DNA of 64,000 nucleotides, taken from Lunularia cruciata (taxonomy: Eukaryota; Streptophyta; Marchantiopsida; Lunulariales; Lunulariaceae). The stretch spans positions 22,382,001-22,446,000 of the forward strand of contig OX419760.1 of NCBI GenBank assembly GCA_948567375.1. Reading direction: 5' to 3'. Positions 20,640 through 30,060 of the stretch are shown here, piece by piece. The position numbers and the translations under genes are program-made. Positions within the stretch are counted from its first letter, which is position 1; each line of letters starts with the position of its first letter. The notes under the pieces are model-generated. The model was not told where the DNA came from. It did not search any database and saw only the letters and a program-made list of their open reading frames with translations.

Positions 20640-23467
20640 GATGAGTTTCAAGATGTCTTTCCCAATGATCTACCTTCAGGATTACCACCTAAAAGGTGAG
20701 TAGATCACAAAATAGAGACACTCCCGGGGAAGACACCTCCTTGTAAGGCCCCATATTGCCTATCACCTCATGAGTTGGAGGAGTGTAAGACTCAAATTGA
20801 GGAGATGCTATAGAAAGGGTTCATCCAACCTAGCATATCACCATATGGGGCCCCTGTCTTGTTTGTGAAGAAGAAGGATGGTACAATGTGCATGTGCATT
20901 GACTATCAGGGTCTCAACCAGCAAACAATGAAGAACAAATACCCCTTACCTTGCATGGATGACATCTTTGATCAACTCCATGGAGCGAGATACTTCACCA
21001 AACTGGACTTGCGGAGCGGTTACAATCAAATCCGAATTGCAGAGGAGGATGTGTACAAAACTGCCTTTTGAACCAAGTATGGCCACTTTGAGTATCTTGT
21101 GATGTCTTTTGGCCTCACCAATGCGCCTGCCACTTTCATGAGCCTAATGAATGACATATTTTGTCCATACTTAGATAAGTTTGTTATCATCTTCTTGGAT
21201 GATATCTTAGTATATAGTAGCACAATGACAGAACATAAACAACATCTACGAGAGGTCCTCTAGATTCTAAGATAGAATCAGTTGTATGCCAAAATCTCAA
21301 AGTGTGAGTTTGGCAAGTCTGAAGTAGACTACTTAGGGTATAGAGTAAGTGCAGAGGGCATTCAAGTATTGACAAATAAAATAGAGGTCATTCAAAAATG
21401 GAGTGCTCCAGAAGATCAGACTCAACTTAAGAGCTTCTTGGGGTTGACGGGATTCTATCATAGATTTGTCAAGGACTTCTCCAAGGTTGCACAGCCTTTA
21501 ACGGCACTACTTGGCAAGGGGAAGAAGTGGACATGGGGAACCGCACAAGAGTTGGCCTTTCAAGAATTGAAGGCCGCCTTGCTACATGCACCAATCTTGA
21601 AGTGGTATGATCCAAAATGTCCAATCAAGTTGGCTACATATGCATCAAGCGTAGCAATAGGAGCAGTCCTACAACAAGAGTGGCATGACGGATGGCATCC
21701 AATTTCATATTTCTCTTGAAAGTTGTTACCGGTAGAGCGCAACTATTACACCACAGAACAAGAAGAGTTGGCCATCATTCTAGCAACCAAGCATTAGAAG
21801 CATTACCTAGGCAAGAAGGCATTTGTAGTAGAGACAGACCACAAACCTCTAGTCTACCTTGAGATGCAGAAGGATCTATCTCGTTGCCAAATTCGGTGGG
21901 CAGAGTGGCGACAACACTTCAACATGACAATCACCTACATGGAAGGTAAGAAGCAACTTGCAGATGCATTCACCCGCATGCCAATGGCCAATAACTTGGT
22001 GGCAGAGGTTAAGATTAACCCTAAATTCTGGCAAGAGATTCTAGCTGCTACAAAAACTAATCCACAGATTGTTGAAGCGCAATCGTCCAAAGGTGTCACC
22101 TGCACCCAAGGACTCACCTTTCGGGATGGCAGATTATGGATCCCAAATGTCCCAGAATTACACACCACCATTCTAGTAAAATGTCATGATTTGGCCATTG
22201 CAGCTCATGTCGGAGTAGACAAGACCTTGAATGCAGTCAAGCAACATTATTATTGGCCCAAGATGAGCAACAACGTGATGGACTATGTGCGTAGCTGCCT
22301 ACTTTGTCAACAGAACAAAGCTTCTAATCAAGCTTCTACAGGGCTCCTTCAACGTCTCTCCACTCCTACCCAACGTTGGGAACAAGTGAGTATGGATCTC
22401 GTCTGTGAATTACCCAAGACCACCTCAGGGTTTGACTCCATTGTGGTCTTTGTGGACCGGCTCAGCAAAATGATTCATGTACGCCCTACCACCAAGGAGG
22501 TGACCGCTCCACAACTAGCTCAACTATACTTAGATGCAGTCTTTGCTCACCATGGCTTGTCTAGAGTACTCATCACCGATAGAGGCACCCAATTCACCAG
22601 TTTGTTTTGGCGAACACTCTTTGGTTTCTTCAAAACCAAGTTGGCCATGTCTACAGCTTACCACCCACAAACAGATGGCCAAATAGAGCAGGCTAATCGC
22701 ACAATTGAAGACATGTTACGTGGCTTCACCTTAGAAGAGCAAGAGAGGTGGGACACCCTACTACCATTGGTGGAATTCGCTTACGACAATTCAGTGAATG
22801 CCTCCACCTAGGTCACTCCGTTCTTCCTCATGTATGGTGAGCATCCCTTCACACCTTCTAGCTTGATGAAGATCCGTCTAGTGACTACCAAGGTTGATGC
22901 AGTCAACACATTTGTTTCTAGAATCCAACAAGGTGTGGAGAGCGCCAAGCATAGGTTACAGATTGCACAAAATTGACAAAAAAAGTATGTTGATGCACAC
23001 CGTAGGCACATGGAGTTCAATGTTGGAGATCAAGTGTGGCTATCAACAACCAACCCCACATTAGTTGGATCTCGTAAGCTCAGACCTTGTTTTATTGGGC
23101 CTTTCTCGATTCTTTGTCGCATTGGCGCTGTGGCCTATCACCTTGAGCTACCACCACACATGAAGATCCATCCAATGTTCCATGTCTCCCTATTACGCAG
23201 ATATGCTCCTTGATCAGGCCAAGGTCCTTCCACACAAGACATTCGACCTTGTCCGACACTCATTGATGGCACAGAGGAATATGAAGTGGAGCAGATTCTC
23301 CAAAAGCGCATGCGTGGTACTTGCCATCCGTGGGTGGAATATCTAGAACAATGGAAAGGTTACCCCCTCTATGAAGCAACCTGGGAACCCGCTGCTAATT
23401 TGGCACATGCACCGGTGTTGGTGCAAGCATTTGAGCAAGAATTGCACAACGAGGACGTTGCGTCTTA
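20640..23467 (+). pseudogene. Element C reverse transcriptase, RNase H, integrase and chromodomain
   Basis: A pol reading frame in one phase throughout, broken by about ten stops. Reverse transcriptase: [19 protein letters not shown] near 20860, [21 protein letters not shown] near 21110 and the active site FLDDILVYS near 21195. In RNase H the first catalytic Asp is replaced by Tyr in TYASSVAIG near 21637. Integrase has the zinc-binding CHDLAIAAH and CLLCQ, then the DDE triad: SMDLVCELP near 22392, TDRGTQFT near 22576 and QTDGQIEQAN near 22675. The chromodomain at 23268-23420 has YEVEQIL, WKGYP and TWEP, keeping the aromatic positions used to bind methylated histone tails. The stop at 23466 precedes the polypurine tract. 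Confidence 0.88.
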
Positions 23468-23481
23468 AAAGGAGGGAGGTC
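23467..23481 (+). promoter_or_regulatory. Polypurine tract of element C
   Basis: AAAAGGAGGGAGGTC immediately before the 3' LTR, where second-strand synthesis would be primed. Confidence 0.75.
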
Positions 23482-24217
23482 TATAATACCAAGGGTTAGC
23501 CATATGATCTAGATGTTAAATTTGGTTTGGTAACATCTAGAATGATGTTATACATGATGGTCAAAATAGATCAGATAGAAGTATCACCAAAAGAGTACTT
23601 CTACTAATAGGGCAGAAACCGAAATAGACTTGAGAACCTTGGAACCAATAGCTAGACATATGATTTAAAGGTGAGAATTGGTTTGGTAACATCTAGAAAG
23701 ATGTTACACATGATGGACTAAACAGATCAGAAAGAGGTATCACCAAGAGGGGACTTCTATTAATAGAGTAGGAACCAAAATATGCCTGAAATCTTTGAAG
23801 GCAATTTCGGAGGCCTAACGGATGAATTAGGCCTTGAAAATGTGCAGATTCCCCCCAATAGAGGAAAGATTGGCCTTCCCTCCCCCCTGCTTTTTCTCGT
23901 CAAGAGCTTTCCAATGGTACCTTACTCACGTGATTTTGAGATTCCTACAAGAAGATTCCCTAAAAGATTCCCTCTGGTCAAAGCTTGTTTGACCAACCAG
24001 ATAGGACCTAGACCAGACAGGTCACCCATCCAATTAAGTAATCCAAGGGTGGAGCTTGCTGACATGTCACCTATCTTTGTCCCTAATTGTATGGTGGAGC
24101 TTCCTTGGAGGAGATCCTCTTTGTCTATATAATAAAGAGAAGGTGATCCCTTGGGGCATCGAATGTTTGAGTGTGCAATCTGTGTTTTCTCTCTTCTCTT
24201 GTCCTCGGAGTATTACA
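23482..24217 (+). repeat. 3' LTR of element C
   Basis: 736 bp, starting TATAATACC and ending TATTACA, then the target duplication ATTTC. It has a shorter C run than the 5' LTR and lacks the 16-bp duplication. Confidence 0.9.
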
Positions 24218-25522
24218 ATTTCTATGGGAGCAAGGAGGAGCACTTTGAGCACCTAATCAAGGTCTTGCAATGCTTGGATGAAGCAAATGCATCACTCAAC
24301 CCAAATGAGTGCATTTTTGGTTGTGAGGAGGTCTAGTTTTGAGGCACATCATCTCCAAGGATGGAATAGCAGTTGATCATAAGAAGGGAGGAAAATCTCA
24401 TACCTTCTATTCCTTTCAAGCTTGACAAAGTTACACCAATTCTTGGGGATGGTTGGGAACTATAGGAAGTTTAGTTTCTCATTCTCCAAAAAGGCTTATG
24501 CATTGACCATCTACATGAAGAAGAGTGTAGAATACATGGTGATTTTTTAGGACAAAGAAGCTCTCAAAGTTTTTGAGGACTTCAAGCAATCCCTTGTTGT
24601 AGCTCCAATTCTTGCTAAACCTCCAATTGGAGTAAGCCTTTTATCCTCTATATTGATGATTCCAATGTAGCTATAGGATGCACTCTTAGTCAATTAGACC
24701 AAGATAGGTATGATCATCCAATAGATTATGCTAGTAGGCAGATAGTTTTAGTAGAAAAGAATTACTCTGTCATGGAGAGAGAAGGGTTGGCAATGATATT
24801 TGGTCTCAAGAAGTTTAGACACTACTTAATTGGAGGTAAAGCCACAATTATCACGGATCACAAGGCTTTGAAGTACATCTTCAACAAGCCTAATGTAGAG
24901 GGGAGACTAGCAAGGTAGATGATACTCTTGTCTGAGTATGACTACACCATTGAAGGTAGGCCAGGGAAGAAATATCAAATGTTGATTTATTATCTAAGGC
25001 CTATGATCATAATGGAGATGAGCCAGTGGATGATTCCTTCTTGGATGAGGAGTTCATGACAATCTTAATCACTCAAGAGGTTCCAAAGGAGTACAAGGAT
25101 ATTGTAGACTTTGTTACAAGAGGTAACTACCCAAGGAGGTGATGCAAAGAAGTCAAGGAAGGATCAACTCATGGAATTGGAAGAGGAAAAAGTAGTTGCT
25201 ATGGTCTGAGTAGAGCAAGCCCAAAGGAAACTAAAGGAGAGCTATGAGGTAAGGCAAGAAGAAGGTGGAGCCTTTCAAAGAAGGTGATTAGGTAATGTTG
25301 TTTGATTCTATTCAATCAAGAGAGTGCAAAAGAAGTTTTTGCTTGAGTACTTTGGACCTTTCATAGTGGAGAAGGTATAGTGCAATTACACATATGATCT
25401 CAAGGAGTTATGAAGAAGACACTTTGATAGGATTAACCATGATAAGTTGAAGATGTATCATAAAAGGTAGAGAGACTTTACTTTGAGGACAAAGTGAAAT
25501 CTTAGTCCGAGGGTAATGTAAA
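24218..25522 (+). pseudogene. Element A reverse transcriptase end, RNase H and pol tail
   Basis: Continues element A after element C. The reverse transcriptase thumb starts FYGSKEEHFEHL. RNase H follows from about 24640: YIDDSNVAIGCTL with the first Asp, YASRQ, ITDHKALKYI near 24855. After 25010 an acidic stretch leads near 25140 directly into a tail with FGPFIVEKV and HDKLKMYH. The integrase zinc-binding and DDE core are absent, a deletion of roughly 1 kb judged by the family layout. Confidence 0.7.
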
Positions 25523-26212
25523 TGTAACATCTATTTGTGCATGTATGTGCTATTGTGATATTTAGTTTGGTATTGTAAGTACTTCAGAGATATTATTTAT
25601 ATAGAATTAAAGGATTTTTTTATATTAGTCATGATTAGTTATAGATAATCATAGCTAAGATAGAAGGGACCTTACTTTAGAGGAAGTGGAAAAGAGGAGC
25701 ACCATTATTTTAGATTCTAGTGTGTTGACTTGGTATTGTTCCTAAGTGTTTGGCTTTGAGGAAAGAGTTGAGAACTCTTGGGTCCACAAATCCTTTTGTT
25801 TTGGATTCTTCTATAGTCCAAGGATAGCCTATGTGAAGGAATCCTTGACTTAGTGGTTGGATCAAGATAAGACCACATGCTTAGGAGAATATTGTTATGA
25901 GTATAGATATTCCTTTAGCTTTTTGACTTTATTTGACTTTTAGCCTAGTAACTTGAGTTACTCCAATAATAAGTAACTTTGGTACATAATTATTTCACAA
26001 GTATATAAACTAAGGGTGAGGAGGTACTCATCATCCTTTCATTTGCAATATCTCTCTCTCATGGAGTTTACTAGTGAGCAATGTCTTGAGTCTTGGAGTG
26101 TTAGCCTTGGAGGAGTATGATGGAGTTGGGATTCTTTGCTTTCTTAGTCCATGGTGCACTACCATAATAACCATCAGAGGTTCATTCTAAGTGAGAGACA
26201 AGCTGGCTCACA
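25523..26212 (+). repeat. 3' LTR of element A
   Basis: 690 bp, starting TGTAACATC and ending GGCTCACA, colinear with 12638-13323 and diverged from it by scattered transitions and small indels. Host B1 sequence resumes at 26213. Confidence 0.85.
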
Positions 26213-26680
26213 AGCCGCACTATCTTGAGGATTTGAGGTTTTGCCATCTGGAGTCCTTGTGTTAGAAGGATGTGATGGTGTTGTTTGGAAGGATCATGTA
26301 TGCATTTGTACGCCATTCCACCTCTCAAATGTGGATGGTACTATGGACCCAAGCTTAGCACTTGTATAGGCAACCTTGCGGTGTATGTTATGCAACTCTT
26401 TTGGAGGAGCTGCTACTATGTTAGTGTGTGAGAGTTGTTCAAGAGGATGGCATATGGCATGTTTGACTCCTCTCATGGTGATTCCTCAAAGACAATGGTC
26501 ATGTCCTAGATGTACTTGACTTATAGCTAGTTCATCCTTTGTATGGTATAGATTGCAGACATGCGACTAACAATGGGCCTTGATAGCACTTGGTCTCTTG
26601 ATCTTTGCCCACCATTATAGCATATACTTGGAGTAGATGGCTATCTAGAGTTAGAGGGACCTAACCGCCAACTAGGGGAG
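26213..26680 (+). pseudogene. B1 polyprotein end with C4HC3 PHD finger
   Basis: The end of the B1 pol protein, displaced from its integrase by element A. A stretch with LPSGVLVLEGCDG and NVDGTMDPSLA leads into a complete PHD finger at 26382-26513. Its spacing is CX2C, X11, CX2C, X4, H, X2, C, X13, CX2C, with Trp two residues before the seventh ligand, as in canonical PHD fingers. All eight ligands are intact. PHD fingers usually read the methylation state of histone H3 Lys4, so a role in choosing or reading chromatin is likely by family. One TAG lies just upstream. A TGA follows two codons after the finger, and a TAA near 26567 is shared with B2. B2 carries the same finger. Confidence 0.85.
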
Positions 26681-26682
26681 CA

Positions 26683-27224
26683 ATTGTGGTACTTGAGAGT
26701 GCATGTATGACTTATGTGTGAGTTGTGCTTCTATAGTGTGTGATGTTGACAGCAATGTATGTTGTGTAGTGATGTATATATGCATGACAACTATCATGCT
26801 ACTTGTAATGTTGCACCTAGATTGCTCGGACTCTAGAGTAGTAGTGTTGGTAGTTAGAAGTATTTTGGTAGTTACTCATAGACTACTTGTGGAAGATCAA
26901 ATTTTGTGTTCAGTGTATTGACTACATGGTGAGGCCCACCATTTTTACCATCAAGTGTGCCATTAGTGGGACCGTTATGGTTGGAGACCTAGGTCAAGAT
27001 CAAGGAGTATACTTTCAAAGTGCAACTCTAGAGAACTCACTTCTTTGATGTTGAGCCTTTGAGTTTTTGGCTATGGTGGACAGAGGCCAATGAGCATCAC
27101 CTAGAATCTTTTAGCTAGAGTAAGTGTGGCTTGATTGTAATCAATGTCCAGTTGTTGGCAGATTGTTGCATGACAAATCAAGTACTAATCGGATTGAGTT
27201 TGATTTGAGTTGTGAACAAACTCA
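26683..27224 (+). repeat. 3' LTR of B1 (block X plus core)
   Basis: After the purine tract comes block X (26683-26793, starting ATTGTGGTACTTGAGAG), then the core (26794-27224) that matches the 5' LTR at 4284-4728. Directly after the core, block X begins again (27225-27343, ATTATGGCACTTGAAAG). The X-core-X arrangement is not explained by a simple pair of LTRs. Confidence 0.6.
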
Positions 27225-27343
27225 TTATTATGGCACTTGAAAGTCCATGTATGATTTATGTGTGAATTTCATTTCTATAGTGTGTAATGTTGATAGCAAT
27301 GTATATTGTGTTGCAATGTATATATGCATAATAGGGATGTATA
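27225..27343 (+). repeat. Second block X abutting the B1 3' LTR
   Basis: About 115 bp matching 26683-26793 and 33263-33391, joined to the LTR core with no spacer. It ends where the non-LTR relic begins. Confidence 0.6.
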
Positions 27344-30060
27344 AGGCATAGAGAGGTGGTTGCTAGATTTCATCAATTTTGAGTGGGAGATTGGCCTGCC
27401 CTACAAGAGGAGTTAGTTAGGGATGCACATTTTAAAAGATCAATTTTACCATAGGATACCACAAGTCCACTTGATTACAATGGTGTAGGACATTGTGTTA
27501 GGCAAGAGAGTTTAGTAGAGCAGCACAAGCACTACACACTTTGTCTATGGCTAGTCCCACAAATGAGACTATCTCTTCTCTATGCTCACTACATCATATG
27601 GCAGAAGAGGAAGTACCATTAGAGATCTTAGACTGTCAACTTGAGTAGCTTTTTTGTCTTCATAGGTCACTTTTTGCACAAGCATTGTGCACTACCACTT
27701 GCCTCTTCTCAAGAGGCTTCTCAATAGTGGTATATGAGCATCTTAGAGATTTCTTTTCAGAAAATGATCCTTTTAGTGGATTTACCAAGCTATTTTAGGT
27801 GTCTATAACAATAGCAAGGAGAGATATTCCTATGTCAATTAGTTAGGTGTTAAGGGTTAGTCAAATTCTCATGATGGAAAAGAGCACAAGGGCATTAGAC
27901 AGATTGCTATTAGAGATATCTTTTTGTGCTTGGTTAGCCGCACCATTGTCCTTCAACATCGATCTCACTTTTGAGAGCACCTTACTCCACATCAGTTTGG
28001 AGTAGCTACACTTGGAGGTTACAACATTATTTCTCCATGCATCATGGCACTCTTAGGTATCCATCCGGAATGGGTTGTCCTACAAGTGGATATTGAGGAT
28101 GCTTGATAGCATCTTTCAAGCATCCATCTTTAGAGAGCTTAAGGAGGCCAGTGGATCCTTGGCAAGTCTCATTCCTTATGTCTGGTCATTCTATAGGTCT
28201 CCTACTTCCCTTTTCTACCAGCATGGGTGGTCACCAAAGGGAGTCATTATCTTGGAGTTTGTTGTTGGTACATGATATGGAAATCCTTTAGGGGTACCTT
28301 AGTTTGTCATGCCTTAATTTAGAGCCCTCTTATCTACTACTTTGGCCATGCCATGTTGTTTATTTCCCTCATTAGCAGATGATACACACCTCATGGGCCC
28401 CATAGATCAGATTAGGTAAGCCTTTGATCACTTGACAACCAAGTTACATCTTGTAGGCTTGAGAATCAAGGTATCAAAGTGCAGAGCATGCTCCTCTTCA
28501 AGTATCCCTCCCCATATCGAGCTTCCAAAGGGGTGTGTCACATTTACAAATGGACTATGTATTCTTGGAGTGCCAATAAGATATGAGGATTTTGTCACAT
28601 GCTTCTTAAGCATTGCTCTTGCAAAGAATATTCTCTATGTAGATGACCTTCCTCTACTAGGAGATCCATAGGTAGTACTTGGTATATTCTCCTCTAGTTT
28701 ATATCCCATTGTCTAACTTACCTTCTCCACATGGTTCCCCCTTCCTTGACTTTCCTATCACGTCCAAGAGTTTTTGATAAGAGTGTTATGGGAGTCGCTG
28801 GTGATATCATTAGACCAAGGACATTTGAGTGTGTGATGGGGGATTTGGCATGTAGACAAATATCTCTATCAATCTTGTGCAAAGGGGTAGGCCTATTATC
28901 TATGGAGGAGATGGCACCTATAGCATTTTTGGGTAGTTGTGCTCTCTTGGCACCCTTACTTTCCTTCCATTTTGTGGTTGCTAATAGGCTAGTTTTGGAG
29001 GCTTATGTGACCAAGGGGAAGGAGGGGTATTTTTCTCTATATATTATTGTGGTAGACAAGAGATGGTATATCTATGGGCATGAGAAAATCTTCCATCCTT
29101 TGCTTTACTACCATCAGATTGGAGCAAAGTTTTTTGATCTTTCTTGATGGAGCAACAATGTCAACATATACTACATTCTCTCTTAGTTGACTCATCCATT
29201 CCTTGGGCCACTAGAACATATCTTCACTCTTGCTCCGGAAAGTGTGCAGGCTCTTGAATCCTAGCTAGATTGTGTATTAGGGAATTTTGACTAGCACTAG
29301 CCACTTTCTCTACAATGATGAGGTTCTACCTAGGTTTGGTTCACCTGTCTATATCTTCATTACTCACTTGTGAGTGTGGTTCTACACTAGATGTAGCAGC
29401 AGTCTATATGACATGGTGTCCTTATGGAGAAGAGAAGATAGCTATCCATGATGCCATCAGCAATATAGTGTTTGTTATGGCACAAGAGAGTGGATATCTT
29501 GCTTCAAAGGAACATTCATATTCTTTGCAGACAACATGTGTCAAAGTAGACTTATGCTTGCTTGCTCCAAGATGATCAGGTGATAGTGGTAGATGTTGTG
29601 GTTGTAGACCTTGTGCATGATGCAAATTTGGAGGGAGTGATTACTCATCCTCCTGGATGGGCGGCAAGCAGAGCAGTAGGACACAAAAGTCTCCAAGTAT
29701 AGAGGTATGCAACAAGGTCACCTCTTTGTTCCTCTAGCCTTGGAGTTATCTCAAGCAATAGACATGGCATTTGACACATTCGTGAGGGAGTACATGAGAG
29801 CTTATCATATTAGATGCTAGGAAGTACCACTCTCACTCTCATACTTTGTAGCATACTTTAGACAGCATGTGTCTATTGCTCTACAAAGAGCATTTGGCTG
29901 TTGCAATCCATTGGAGAGCAATCACTCAAGGTGATGCTAATTTGGATGCTCTAGTAGTTTGTAGACCTTATGACTTGCATAGCTTGGATATCTTAGGTGT
30001 GGTAGGGCAGATTTCTCATATCGATACTATTGGTGCCTAGCCTCCCATTCTATCTCTTTT
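27344..30060 (+). mobile_element. Relic of a non-LTR-type reverse transcriptase element
   Basis: Decayed coding sequence with no LTRs that I can find. The reverse transcriptase core includes WVVLQVDIEDA near 28070, FRELKEASGSLASLIPYV near 28128 and the active site LADDTHLMGP at 28370-28402. Then follow ILGVPIRYEDF near 28563 and a long downstream domain with an IHDAISN..VMAQESGY stretch near 29440 and a VVVDLVHDA stretch near 29600. The frame changes many times. The flanking arrangement and terminal poly(A) are not visible. A second relic of the same family lies on the minus strand at 54100-55600. I do not know a clade name for this ADDTH-type family. Confidence 0.6.

Larger units (their letters stand above)
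17608..24217 (+). mobile_element. Element C: chromodomain Ty3 retrotransposon, youngest in the window
   Basis: A 6.6-kb element with both LTRs, primer-binding site, gag, protease, reverse transcriptase, RNase H, integrase, chromodomain and polypurine tract. Target duplication GTTTC (17603-17607) against ATTTC (24218-24222), one mismatch. Removing the element rejoins the reverse transcriptase of A in frame. The chromodomain places it among chromoviruses. Stops are few compared with A and B. I could not assign a named clade. Confidence 0.92.
12638..26212 (+). mobile_element. Element A: LTR retrotransposon inside B1, split by element C
   Basis: Two matching LTRs (12638-13323 and 25523-26212) enclose gag with a zinc knuckle, reverse transcriptase and RNase H. 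Subtracting element C leaves about 6.97 kb. The flanks, AGGCA on the left and AGCCG on the right, are a poor target duplication. The clear proof of insertion is that B1 integrase sequence resumes at 26213 and is continuous in B2. The integrase core is missing: the RNase H end near 25140 runs straight into an integrase C-terminal-like tail. The reverse transcriptase precedes RNase H, and the tail (FGPFIVEK, then HDKLKMYH) is of Ty3 type. Heavily decayed. Confidence 0.8.
4284..27343 (+). mobile_element. B1: Ty3-type retrotransposon with DNA methyltransferase and PHD finger, interrupted
   Basis: A decayed element of about 9.5 kb once the 12638-26212 insertion (element A) is subtracted. The order is LTR, long leader (4729-6050), gag, protease, C5 DNA methyltransferase, reverse transcriptase, RNase H, integrase, [element A], polyprotein end with PHD finger, purine tract (ACTAGGGGAG at 26671-26680) and 3' LTR. 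Reverse transcriptase before integrase gives the Ty3 order. Continuity across element A is shown by the uninterrupted copy B2, in which the sequences either side of A are adjacent. Every domain carries stops or frame changes, so nothing here can be translated intact. The 3' end is cut by the non-LTR relic that begins near 27344. Confidence 0.8.

Noticed and set aside
26683..27343. Lone LTR core with a 115-bp target duplication
   Set aside because: The same core-X junction recurs at 33262/33263, which a target duplication at one site cannot explain.
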